A stretch of 32,865 nucleotides of DNA, from assembly GCA_017889845.1 (NCBI GenBank), contig JAGGAJ010000003.1, positions 1-32,865 of the forward strand, read 5' to 3'. The notes under the pieces were generated by a model. The model ran no database searches and was not told where the DNA came from. It saw nothing but the letters and a program-made list of their open reading frames with translations. This stretch comes from Deltaproteobacteria bacterium. GTDB taxonomy: Bacteria > Desulfobacterota > Deferrimicrobia > Deferrimicrobiales > Deferrimicrobiaceae. Below, piece by piece: positions 1-8,917 of this stretch. Numbering within the stretch: the first letter of the stretch is position 1; the number at the start of each line of letters is the position of its first letter. The translations under genes were made by a program, and so were the position numbers.

Positions 1-1
1 G

Positions 2-871
<870 letters not shown>

Positions 872-894
872 GGGCTGTCCCGCAAGGCAAGGCT

Positions 895-932
895 GGAATG
901 GCCAGGGAGGCAGCTCCCTGGCCATTCCCTTT
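895..932 (+). terminator. Rho-independent terminator downstream of icd
   Basis: Perfect 15-bp inverted repeat GGAATGGCCAGGGAG (895-909) / CTCCCTGGCCATTCC (914-928), 4-nt loop, followed by a short T-run (CTTTT). Confidence 0.85.
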
Positions 933-987
933 TGTGCGCTCCACGAGGTTGCCCCCCGGTCTGGGTACAACGCAGGGTGTTTGGTGA

Positions 988-1014
988 ATATTGTTGGCAA
1001 AGTGCCAACAATAT
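988..1014. repeat. Perfect 12-bp palindrome with 3-nt spacer (ATATTGTTGGCA-AAG-TGCCAACAATAT)
   Basis: Direct reading; located in the convergent intergenic space between icd and the minus-strand small ORF. Confidence 0.8.
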
Positions 1015-1140
1015 ATCCAGGTACCCTCCCATCGATTCAGGGGATCGCGCGCGCCTCAAACTCAGGCAGTTCCTCGCATCTGCCCTGTTATCTCGAACGG
1101 GTCATTTGCCAGGTTCAACAGACGGGCGGGCTGCCTGCGC

Positions 1141-1491
1141 TCATTGGTGGCCTGGGTTCGGCGTCGTCCCGTTGCCGTTTCCGCTGCCGGCGGCGATTGC
1201 GATCCCGATCCCGATGAGCACGGCGGTCCCGGCGGCGATCCACCAGTACGTTCCGGAGGATTTTCCCTTCGCCGGTTCCTTCTCTGCCGCTTCCCCGGCC
1301 TTGGCCGCCTGGTTCGCGTCCGTTTCCGGAATCGGCGACACGCCGGGAACGGTCTCCTTTTTCGGCCACGTTTCCCAAGTGTCGGCCGCGATAACGCGGG
1401 TAACGGATCCCAGGCTCGTGGTGAGGAAACAGGCTGCGCAAAGGATAGCGACGACGGATTTGATCGTAGTCCGGATAAGGGGTCCGCGCAT
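1141..1491 (-). CDS. Small secreted/membrane protein, N-terminal signal-like helix and C-terminal TM segment (116 aa), hypothetical
   Basis: MRGPLIRTTIKSVVAILCAACFLTTSLGSVTRVIAADTW...GTYWWIAAGTAVLIGIGIAIAAGSGNGNGTTPNPGHQ; starts 12 bp after the co-directional cytochrome stop codon. Confidence 0.7.
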   Translation of the reverse strand: MRGPLIRTTIKSVVAILCAACFLTTSLGSVTRVIAADTWETWPKKETVPGVSPIPETDANQAAKAGEAAEKEPAKGKSSGTYWWIAAGTAVLIGIGIAIAAGSGNGNGTTPNPGHQ

Positions 1492-1503
1492 GTTAATCCC
1501 CCG

Positions 1504-4191
1504 TCACCAATTCTCTCTCCCGTGACATCCCGTAAGGCCTCCGTCCCGTGGATTGCAGCTGTTCCCGTTGTACCTGACGGCGGGAAGGATCGTCGCCCGA
1601 GGCGATTGCTCGAAAGCGGGCGTTGCCAGGTTGTCGAAATGGCCTGACACGTTCACCTTCGACTGATCGTGGCACCGTTTGCACGTCGCCGCGCTGAGTC
1701 CGAATACGTTGTCGGCGAGGTGCAGGCTGTGCCTTCCCGAGAAGTAGCTGTTGTACTGGGTCGTGCCGGCGACGTGACAGCTCAGGCACGCGTTGGGAAC
1801 GTCGATCGCGTTGGCCGTCGCCGTCTGCCAGTCGGGCGTCGCCTGCCCGCCGTGGCAGATCACGTTCGAGCAGGTCCGGCTCGCGGCGTTGAAGTCCGCC
1901 GTGCCGGACTCCGCGTTGTAGGCCCCGAGGAAGGCGACCTCGCCCGGGGGTACCCGCAAGGCGTCCTTGCCCGGTCGCGCGTTGGCCCGGTTGTAATGCT
2001 CCAGGGTGCCGGTATCCAGACCGTTGTGACACGGGGTGCATACCCCTACCCCGGGCAGCGCACCGTGGACGGCGTGTTTGCCGGCCACGTCCGGATACGT
2101 CGCGCCGGATGGCGGATCCCCATGGCAGGAGGTGCAGTTGAGCGATGTCAGGGGCGAGCCGGTCTGGTGGCACACCGTGCAGGTCGGCCCGGTATCCGTC
2201 GCCGACCCCGATTCGAAATGGCAGGAACCGCAGCTGGACGCGAAATCGGAAGACGTCACGGAGGTATGGTTCGTCCCCGTGAACGGCACGAGATGGCTCG
2301 CGCCCCCCCTCCAGGAGAAGTTGTCGTGGACGATCGTGTGGCAGGTAAAGGTCCCGCACGACTGTGCCGTGGCGTTGTAGTTGGCGGCCGAGCCGCCCGG
2401 CTCCATGGTCTGGCCCGCCGGGCCCTCCATCTGGGCCGTATTGAGGAACTGGAAGTGGTTCCCCGCCCCCGTGGTCCCGTTCGCCATGTTGTGGCACTCG
2501 GTGCACAGGATCGCTCCGCCCACCGTGGTGGACAGGTGCGCCGCGTGGAGGCCCGAGAACGGACTGTTGTTTTCGGGGGTCTGCGCGGCCGTACCGATCT
2601 TGTGGCACTGCCGGCACCCCGCGTCCGTGTTGACGGGTATCGTCCCGGTCTGCCAGCTGGGCGCCGTCACCGCGCCGTGGCAGCTCACGTTGGCGCAGGT
2701 GAGCGCGGCGTTGTCGAACGAAGCCGCCCCGGCCTTGGCGTTGTATGTGGCGAGTATTGCCGCATCGCCCGGTGGAATCCGCAAGGCGTCCTTCCCTGGC
2801 CGCGCGTTCGCCCGGTTGTAGTGCGCCAGGCTCCCGTTGTCCAGCCCGTTGTGGCAGGTGCCGCAGACCCCTGTGACGGAGGCCAAGGCGTCGTGCGTGG
2901 CGTGACGGCCGGCGACGTCCGGGTAAACGGTCCCCGACGGCGGCCGCGCGTGGCACGAGGTGCAGTTCGCGAAGGGCAGCGCAGTTCCCGACTGGTGGCA
3001 CACTGTGCAGAGCGGCGCCGTGCCGCTTGGCGAAACGCCGGTGATCGCATGGCACGCGGAGCAATCCGAATCGAAGCCAGCCTGGTTTGTCGCGGTATGT
3101 GCCGTTCCCTGGAAGGGGACGGGATGCGTCACACCGCCGGGACCCCCGGAATGACAGGAAATTCCGTTAAAGGAGGCAGAGAAGCAGCTCGGAGCGTTGG
3201 GATCCGGCCCCGTGCCGGCGCCGTCCACCTTGTGGCAAATGGCGCACGCCACGTTCCGGTTCCCGGAATCCCGGTGGGACGACACATAGGTTGGGAACGG
3301 TTGCGGCGCCTGGTACCAGCGGATCGGGTGCGCCCTTGCCTGCGGGTGGCAGGTAGAGGTCTGACAGGAGGTCGCCGCCGATCCGCCGTTGAACTGGATC
3401 GTCCCCGGCACCCCGTGGCAATCCTGACAGGACGACAGGTTCTGCTTGGCGGTCAACCCGTGGAACTGGTTGCTGGTTGGGTTGACCCATGTGGGCCCCA
3501 GGGTGTGGGGCGCCTCCACGGGGCCGTGGCACAGGGTGTTGTTGTAACATCCGGGCGCCGTACCAGGTGGCGCAGGAGTCGGATTCAGCGACGGGTCCGG
3601 GTTCAGGTTGTTGTCCCGGTGGCACTGGGCGCACACCGGTGCGTTCGCCCCCGCAGTGCCTGTGTGGGCGTAGGTGTCCCCGGTACGCCACTGGGACGGG
3701 TGCGGCGCCGGGGCCCCATGGCACTCCTCGCAGGCAGGCGCCGTCAGGAAACCGGAGAAGTTGCTCCCGTGGCAGACCTGGCAGGAGGCGAACCCGGAGC
3801 TGCCGGGAGCCTTCTTCGCGGAGTCCCCGTGGGGTTGGGACGTCGCACCCAAAGTGTTGTCGTACCAATTGCTGACCGGGCCGTGGTGGCACCCGGCCGG
3901 ATTGCCGAAGCAGGAAGTCCCGGAGGTCCCGCCGGAGAGGTCCGCACCGTGGCATTCGGCGCAGGAACTGCTTCCGCCGTTGGCGATGTAGGTCAGTGTG
4001 GCGGACGTCGCGTGACGGCCGCCGGTGGGAACCACCACCCAATCCGGCGGGCTGGTCATACCGCCGGAGGAGTTGTCGTCCGCGCATCCGGAGATCCCTG
4101 CGAAGGCGACCAGCAGGAGGATCAGCGACAGCGTGGAAAGTCGAAGGTCCCGGAAGGAAAGGTCCCGGAAAGAATGGATGGGGACCGTCAT
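1504..4191 (-). CDS. Multiheme c-type cytochrome lipoprotein with CxxCH and CxxxxCH motifs (Geobacter-like)
   Basis: 895 aa; lipobox-like LVAFAGISGC; I count 18 CXXCH and 4 CX4CH motifs by eye; AGGAGG Shine-Dalgarno directly upstream of the ATG at 4191. Confidence 0.95.
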   Translation of the reverse strand: MTVPIHSFRDLSFRDLRLSTLSLILLLVAFAGISGCADDNSSGGMTSPPDWVVVPTGGRHATSATLTYIANGGSSSCAECHGADLSGGTSGTSCFGNPAGCHHGPVSNWYDNTLGATSQPHGDSAKKAPGSSGFASCQVCHGSNFSGFLTAPACEECHGAPAPHPSQWRTGDTYAHTGTAGANAPVCAQCHRDNNLNPDPSLNPTPAPPGTAPGCYNNTLCHGPVEAPHTLGPTWVNPTSNQFHGLTAKQNLSSCQDCHGVPGTIQFNGGSAATSCQTSTCHPQARAHPIRWYQAPQPFPTYVSSHRDSGNRNVACAICHKVDGAGTGPDPNAPSCFSASFNGISCHSGGPGGVTHPVPFQGTAHTATNQAGFDSDCSACHAITGVSPSGTAPLCTVCHQSGTALPFANCTSCHARPPSGTVYPDVAGRHATHDALASVTGVCGTCHNGLDNGSLAHYNRANARPGKDALRIPPGDAAILATYNAKAGAASFDNAALTCANVSCHGAVTAPSWQTGTIPVNTDAGCRQCHKIGTAAQTPENNSPFSGLHAAHLSTTVGGAILCTECHNMANGTTGAGNHFQFLNTAQMEGPAGQTMEPGGSAANYNATAQSCGTFTCHTIVHDNFSWRGGASHLVPFTGTNHTSVTSSDFASSCGSCHFESGSATDTGPTCTVCHQTGSPLTSLNCTSCHGDPPSGATYPDVAGKHAVHGALPGVGVCTPCHNGLDTGTLEHYNRANARPGKDALRVPPGEVAFLGAYNAESGTADFNAASRTCSNVICHGGQATPDWQTATANAIDVPNACLSCHVAGTTQYNSYFSGRHSLHLADNVFGLSAATCKRCHDQSKVNVSGHFDNLATPAFEQSPRATILPAVRYNGNSCNPRDGGLTGCHGRENW

Positions 4192-4558
4192 GTCTCCTCC
4201 TGTCCTACCCGTGGTACTGCCTGCACTTCACGTCGTTCCTGTTTCCGTCGGCCCAAGCCCTAATCCCAGGAATCCATTCTGTTTACACCACATCGGTCAA
4301 GTCAAGCCCGAATTCTGTTATCGGCGACGAACCTGCTTGAAACGTAAAAAATCTCCTGATGATGGAGCAATTATTAGTCCATGGAAACACTCGCTGTGGA
4401 ATGTGGCTTTTCTCATATTGTTTCAACTGTCTTAATGAAATTAAAACGCAAATTGGTATTCGTGGCCTGAGTCGTCAGTGGTAAATCCGGTTCATTATTG
4501 TGGAAATATTTACTAATGACTGCGTTTCCAAAGGACGATATACCGGCGCCAGGGCAAT

Positions 4559-4593
4559 GAAAAAGGGCTGACAACGGACCATTGCCAGCCCTT
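4559..4593 (-). terminator. Intrinsic terminator downstream of tRNA-Leu
   Basis: On the minus strand AAGGGCTGGCAA-N7-TTGTCAGCCCTT (one G-U pair) followed by TTT. Confidence 0.8.
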
Positions 4594-4603
4594 CGGATTG
4601 CCT

Positions 4604-4690
4604 TGGTGCCGGAGGAGGGACTTGAACCCTCACGCCCTTGCGGGCACGGGATTTTGAGTCCCGCGCGTCTGCCAGTTCCACCACTCCGGC
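4604..4690 (-). tRNA. tRNA-Leu (anticodon CAA), 3' CCA encoded
   Basis: Minus strand GCCGGAGTGGTGGAACTGGCAGACGCGCGGGACTCAAAATCCCGTGCCCGCAAGGGCGTGAGGGTTCAAGTCCCTCCTCCGGCACCA; acceptor stem GCCGGAG/CTCCGGC, anticodon loop CTCAAAA, long variable arm, T-loop GTTCAAGTC. Confidence 0.96.
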
Positions 4691-4859
4691 TTCCGGGAGT
4701 GCGCCCGGATTTTCCTTTATACACCGGTTCCCGATCCGTTTCCAACATCCCGCCCCCGTCACTTCCGGGTCCGTCCGCATCGGGTCCCGCGTTCGGAAGC
4801 TCCACCGACACGCCGGGTATTCCCGCGCCGCAGGCGGGGGACGGAGTATAATGTGCGCG

Positions 4860-5354
4860 ATGAATCCCGTAGACATCGCCCTCGCGGCCCTCTGCATCTG
4901 GTTCGCCGTGGCGGGTGCACTCCACGGCCTGGTCCGCCAGCTCTTCTCCATCGGGGGAATCGTGGCCGGCCACCTGCTGGGGATCCGGTATTACCCCGCG
5001 GCGCAGAAAGCCCTGCAACTTTCCTTCCCGCACTCCGAGGTGGCAGGCTATGCCGCAATCTTCCTGGTCACCTGCATCGTTGTCCGGCTGATCGGGGGGC
5101 TGGTGGAGGGGAAGGTGCGGGGGTCGAAGCTCTCCGGGATGGACCGGGGGGCGGGGCTGGTCGTCGGCCTGCTGAAGGGGGCGCTGCTCTCGGTCCTGGC
5201 GGTGTTCCTGCTCGTGGTGCTGCTTCCGAGGGACTCCCGCGTCCTGCGGGAATCGAAGGCGGCCCCCACGGCGATCGCCGCAGGCAGATGGCTGGCCGGG
5301 GTGTTTCCCCAGAAGATCGCGGAACCGTTCCGCGAGAAGGCGCCCTCCCGGTAG
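4860..5354 (+). CDS. CvpA family membrane protein
   Basis: MNPVDIALAALCIWFAVAGALHGLVRQLFSIGGIVAGHLLG...; four hydrophobic segments typical of CvpA. Alternative ATG at 4851. Confidence 0.82.
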   Translation: MNPVDIALAALCIWFAVAGALHGLVRQLFSIGGIVAGHLLGIRYYPAAQKALQLSFPHSEVAGYAAIFLVTCIVVRLIGGLVEGKVRGSKLSGMDRGAGLVVGLLKGALLSVLAVFLLVVLLPRDSRVLRESKAAPTAIAAGRWLAGVFPQKIAEPFREKAPSR

Positions 5355-5375
5355 TCCCTCCCCGCGATCCGCGCC

Positions 5376-6665
5376 TCACTCCCCCCGGATCGCCTTCCGC
5401 GACGTCTTGATGGCGCACAGGTCCGCGCACATGGTGCAGACCGCCTCGTCGACCGTGGGGAGGCTCCCGCCGCGCATGGCGCGGGCGCGCTCCGGGTCGA
5501 GGGAGAGGTCGATCTGCGCCTTCCAGTCCAGCGCGCGGCGGGCGTCCGCCATCCGGTTGTCCCGGTCCATAGCGCCTGGCAGCCCCCGGGCGATGTCGGC
5601 GGCGTGGGCGGCGATCTTTGCCGCCACCACGCCCTCGCGGACGTCCTCGACCGGCGGGAGGCGCAGATGCTCGGAGGGAGTGACGTAGCACAGGAAGTCC
5701 GCCCCGCTCCACGCCGCGATCGCTCCGCCGATGGCCGAGGTGATGTGGTCGTACCCCGGCGCGATGTCCGTGACGAGCGGACCGAGGACGTAGAACGGCG
5801 CCCCGTGGCACAGCCGCTTCTCCAGCGCGATGTTGGCCGCGATCTGGTGCATCGGCACGTGGCCGGGTCCCTCGATCATCACCTGCACGTCCCGCTCCCA
5901 GGCCCGCTCCGTGAGTTCCCCCAGCGTCATCAGTTCGTGGACCTGGGCCCGGTCGGTCGCGTCCGCCAGGCAACCGGGACGCAGCCCGTCGCCCAGGGAG
6001 ATGGTGATGTCGTATTCCCGGCAGACGTCGAGGAGCCGGTCGTACTGCTCGTAGAAGGGGTTCTCCTTCCCGTGGTACCCCATCCACTCGGCGAGGAGCG
6101 ACCCGCCGCGGCTGACGATGTCGAGCCGGCGTCCCTCCCGGACCAGGCGCCCGAGGGCGTCCCGGGTGACCCCGCAATGGACGGTCATGAAGTCGACGCC
6201 GTCCTCCGCCTGCTTCAGGATGCCCGCGAAGAAGTCGTCCGCCGACAGCTCCACCCACGACTTCCCCCGCAGGTTCCCGTCTGACGCCGCCTGGTAGACG
6301 GGAACGGTCCCGACGGGGACGGGGCACTCCGCGAGGATCGCGCGCCGGATCCCGTCGATCGGTCCCCCGGTCGAGAGGTCCATCACCGCGTCGGCCCCGG
6401 CCGAAACGGCGGCGCGCATCTTTTCGAGCTCGAGATCGAGGCTGGCGCGGTCCCTCGAGGAGCCCACGTTCGCGTTCACCTTCGCGGAGAGCCCCTCGCC
6501 GATGGCGACGGGCCGGATCTCCCGGCGTTTCCGGTTCCGCGGGATCACCGCCCTGCCGGAGGCGACGAGGTCCCGGAGCCGCTCCGGGGCCACTCCCTCG
6601 CCTTCCGCCGCCCGGACGATCTCCGGCGTCGGTTCCCCGTTCCGCGCGCGTCGCATCAGCGTCAT
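5376..6665 (-). CDS. thiC: Phosphomethylpyrimidine synthase ThiC
   Basis: RNRKRREIRPVAIGEGLSAKVNANVGSS, MDLSTGGPIDGIRRAIL, IEGPGHVPMHQIAANI, C-terminal CTMCADLCAIK; GGGAGG SD before ATG 6665; TPP riboswitch upstream. Confidence 0.97.
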   Translation of the reverse strand: MTLMRRARNGEPTPEIVRAAEGEGVAPERLRDLVASGRAVIPRNRKRREIRPVAIGEGLSAKVNANVGSSRDRASLDLELEKMRAAVSAGADAVMDLSTGGPIDGIRRAILAECPVPVGTVPVYQAASDGNLRGKSWVELSADDFFAGILKQAEDGVDFMTVHCGVTRDALGRLVREGRRLDIVSRGGSLLAEWMGYHGKENPFYEQYDRLLDVCREYDITISLGDGLRPGCLADATDRAQVHELMTLGELTERAWERDVQVMIEGPGHVPMHQIAANIALEKRLCHGAPFYVLGPLVTDIAPGYDHITSAIGGAIAAWSGADFLCYVTPSEHLRLPPVEDVREGVVAAKIAAHAADIARGLPGAMDRDNRMADARRALDWKAQIDLSLDPERARAMRGGSLPTVDEAVCTMCADLCAIKTSRKAIRGE

Positions 6666-6726
6666 GGCGTGCCTCCCTTTCCCCCGCATCCCTGGTGCAG
6701 CGTTCCCGGTGTGGCTGCCGGAAATG

Positions 6727-6756
6727 AAAAACCGCGCCAGGGGGACTGGCACGGTT
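6727..6756 (-). terminator. Intrinsic terminator, expression platform of the TPP riboswitch
   Basis: Minus strand AACCGTGCCAG-TCCCC-CTGGCGCGGTT followed by TTTC; 11-bp stem with one G-U pair, between the aptamer and thiC. Confidence 0.8.
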
Positions 6757-6761
6757 CGAAG

Positions 6762-6860
6762 AGCACCACGCTCCCTGCGCCGGCATTACCCGGGTCAGGT
6801 TCGACGGGTTGCCCGCCGCCACGGCGGCAGGCTCTCAGCGAAAAGCACCCCTGGCGGTTT
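6762..6860 (-). promoter_or_regulatory. TPP riboswitch (THI element)
   Basis: Minus strand contains CAGGGGTGC...CGCTGAGAG...ACCCGTCGAACCTGACCCGGGTAATGCCGGCGCAGGGA, the conserved THI-box core, upstream of thiC. Boundaries approximate. Confidence 0.95.
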
Positions 6861-6992
6861 CACTCCATGATACGGCCGCCGGGAAGGCGCTGTCAAACGC
6901 CCCCGCGCACTTTCCCCCCGCGTCCTTTACTTGCCGGGGGGGGGTGGGGTAGACTTCTCGAAATATACAAGGGGTTTCCACGAGGTCCCCGG

Positions 6993-8105
6993 TTGGCCCG
7001 ACCCACGGTAGCGGAGATTCGCCTCTCCGCCCTCCAGCAGAATTTCCAAGCCCTTCGCGACCTGCTGCCCCGCTCGACGGGGATCCTCGGCGTGGTCAAG
7101 GCGAACGGGTACGGCCACGGCGCCGTATCCGTAGCCCGCGCTCTCGAGGCGGCCGGGGCGAGGATGCTGGGGATCGCAACGGTGGATGAGGGCGTGGAGC
7201 TGCGCCGTGCGGGGATCCGCCTTCCCCTGGTGGTCCTGGGCGGCGTGGATCCGCCGCAGGCGGAGGAGGCGCACGCCCACGGCCTGTCCGCGGTGCTCTT
7301 CGACCGCGCGCAGACCGGCTACCTGGCCCGCGCGGCCGGGAAGGCCGGGCGGGCCTTTCCGGTGCACGTCAAGGTGGACACGGGCATGGGGCGCCTGGGT
7401 ATCCTCCCCGGGGAGGCGGCCGGCCTGCTCCGGGACCTCGCGGCGGAGCGTGGGCTCCGGCTGGAAGGATGGATGACCCACCTCTCCTCCGCGGACGGCT
7501 CCGCGGCCGCGGACCGGGAGTGCACGCGGGAGCAGTTGCGGACGTTCACCGAAATCCTCCCGGCGGTGCGCGCCGCCTTCGGGGAGAACGTCGCCGCCCA
7601 CGCCCTGAACAGTGCGGGGATCCTTTCGCACCGCGAGGAGCCGTTCGACATGGTCCGCCCCGGCATCGCCCTGTACGGCTGCTCCCCGCTGGCGGGGGAC
7701 GCGGGCGTCACCCTGCGCCCGGCGATGCGCATCGTCACGAAGATCGTTTCCCTCAAGGAGCTGCCGGACGGCCACGCCGTCAGCTACAATCGGCGGTACC
7801 GGTGCGCCGGTTCGCGGACGGTCGCCGTGGTGCCCATCGGGTACGCCGACGGGTACCGCAGGGGGCTGACCGGGCAGGCGCGGATGGCTGTGGGGGGAGG
7901 GACGGCGCCCGTGGCGGGAACGATCTGCATGGACCACACCGTGATCGACGTGACGGGGATCCCCGGGGTCGGGATCGGCACCCCGGTGGAGGTGATGGGG
8001 GAGGCCTCCCTCTCCGCCTGCGAGATGGCGCGGCTCTGCGGCACGATTCCGTACGAGATCCTCACCCAGGTGGGGGCGAGGATCCCGAGGGTCGCCGTTG
8101 ACTGA
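6993..8105 (+). CDS. alr: Alanine racemase
   Basis: PLP-Lys motif VVKANGYGHGAV; HVKVDTGMGRLG; MVRPGIALYG; VGYADGYRR-like VPIGYADGYRRG; GTICMDHTVIDVT. TTG start proposed at 6993. Confidence 0.95.
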   Translation: MARPTVAEIRLSALQQNFQALRDLLPRSTGILGVVKANGYGHGAVSVARALEAAGARMLGIATVDEGVELRRAGIRLPLVVLGGVDPPQAEEAHAHGLSAVLFDRAQTGYLARAAGKAGRAFPVHVKVDTGMGRLGILPGEAAGLLRDLAAERGLRLEGWMTHLSSADGSAAADRECTREQLRTFTEILPAVRAAFGENVAAHALNSAGILSHREEPFDMVRPGIALYGCSPLAGDAGVTLRPAMRIVTKIVSLKELPDGHAVSYNRRYRCAGSRTVAVVPIGYADGYRRGLTGQARMAVGGGTAPVAGTICMDHTVIDVTGIPGVGIGTPVEVMGEASLSACEMARLCGTIPYEILTQVGARIPRVAVD

Positions 8106-8895
8106 ACAGAAACGCCGGAACGGCGCAGCCCTCGCCGCCGAGCGCCTCGGCGAGCGGGTCTACGCCATGGTGCAGGAGCTGGGGGCGATCTTCACGCTCT
8201 TCCTGCAGTTCCTGTCATGGATGCCGCGGCCCCCCTCCGAGATCCGCAACATCCTCAAGCAGATGGAAGAGGTGGGGGTCCGGTCGATGCCGGTGGTCCT
8301 GGTGACCGCCACGTTCACCGGCATGGTCCTCGCGCTCCAGAGCTACTCGGGATTCCAGCGCTTCCAGGCGACCAGCTTCGTGGGTTCCGTGGTCGCCCTC
8401 TCCATCACCCGCGAGCTGGGGCCGGTGTTCGCGGGGCTGATGGTCTCCGGGCGCGTGGGGGCGGCGATGGCCGCCGAGCTGGGGACGATGAAGGTCACCG
8501 AGCAGATCGACGCCCTGGTGACCCTTGCCACCAACCCCGTGAAGTACCTCGTGGTCCCGCGCGTGGTGGCCGCCACCCTCGTCCTCCCCGTGCTGGTCGT
8601 CTTCGCGGATCTCGTGGGGATCCTCGGCGGCTACTTCGTGTCGGTCTACCTGCTGGGTTCCAATCCGTACGTGTACGTCGCGAAGACGTACCAGTACCTG
8701 GAGTTCAAGGACATCTACACCGGCCTGGTCAAGGCGTCGGTCTTCGGCATGCTGATCGCCCTCATCTCCTGCCACCACGGCTTCGTCGCGGAGGGGGGGG
8801 CGGAGGGGGTCGGAAGGGCCACCACGAGGGCGGTGGTCGCCTCCTCGATGATGGTGCTCATCTCGGACTACTTCATGACTTCGTTCATGTTCTGA
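8098..8895 (+). CDS. mlaE: MlaE family ABC transporter permease (phospholipid transport)
   Basis: MPVVLVTATFTGMVLALQSYSGFQRFQATSFVGSVVALSITRELGPVFAGLMVSGRVGAAMAAELGTMKVTEQIDAL; TTG start overlapping the alr stop. Confidence 0.94.
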   Translation: MTEQKRRNGAALAAERLGERVYAMVQELGAIFTLFLQFLSWMPRPPSEIRNILKQMEEVGVRSMPVVLVTATFTGMVLALQSYSGFQRFQATSFVGSVVALSITRELGPVFAGLMVSGRVGAAMAAELGTMKVTEQIDALVTLATNPVKYLVVPRVVAATLVLPVLVVFADLVGILGGYFVSVYLLGSNPYVYVAKTYQYLEFKDIYTGLVKASVFGMLIALISCHHGFVAEGGAEGVGRATTRAVVASSMMVLISDYFMTSFMF

Positions 8896-8917
8896 GCGGG
8901 GAGGGAGCGGCGTTCGG

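Noticed and set aside
1669-4263. 864-aa plus-strand ORF opposite the cytochrome gene
   Set aside because: The minus strand encodes a multihaem cytochrome with signal sequence, SD and conserved haem motifs; the antisense translation has no haem or other domain signal.
4348-4374. Possible weak terminator/attenuator (CTCC-N7-GGAG then T6 on minus strand) upstream of the cytochrome
   Set aside because: Only a 4-bp stem; insufficient support without transcript data.
4413-5033. ORFs containing SGGTGRRAGLKIPCPQGREGSSPSSGT, GVVELADARDSKSRARKGVRVQVPPPAP and VPEEGLEPSRPCGHGILSPARLPVPPLR
   Set aside because: These are well-known spurious translations of a tRNA-Leu gene and its complement.
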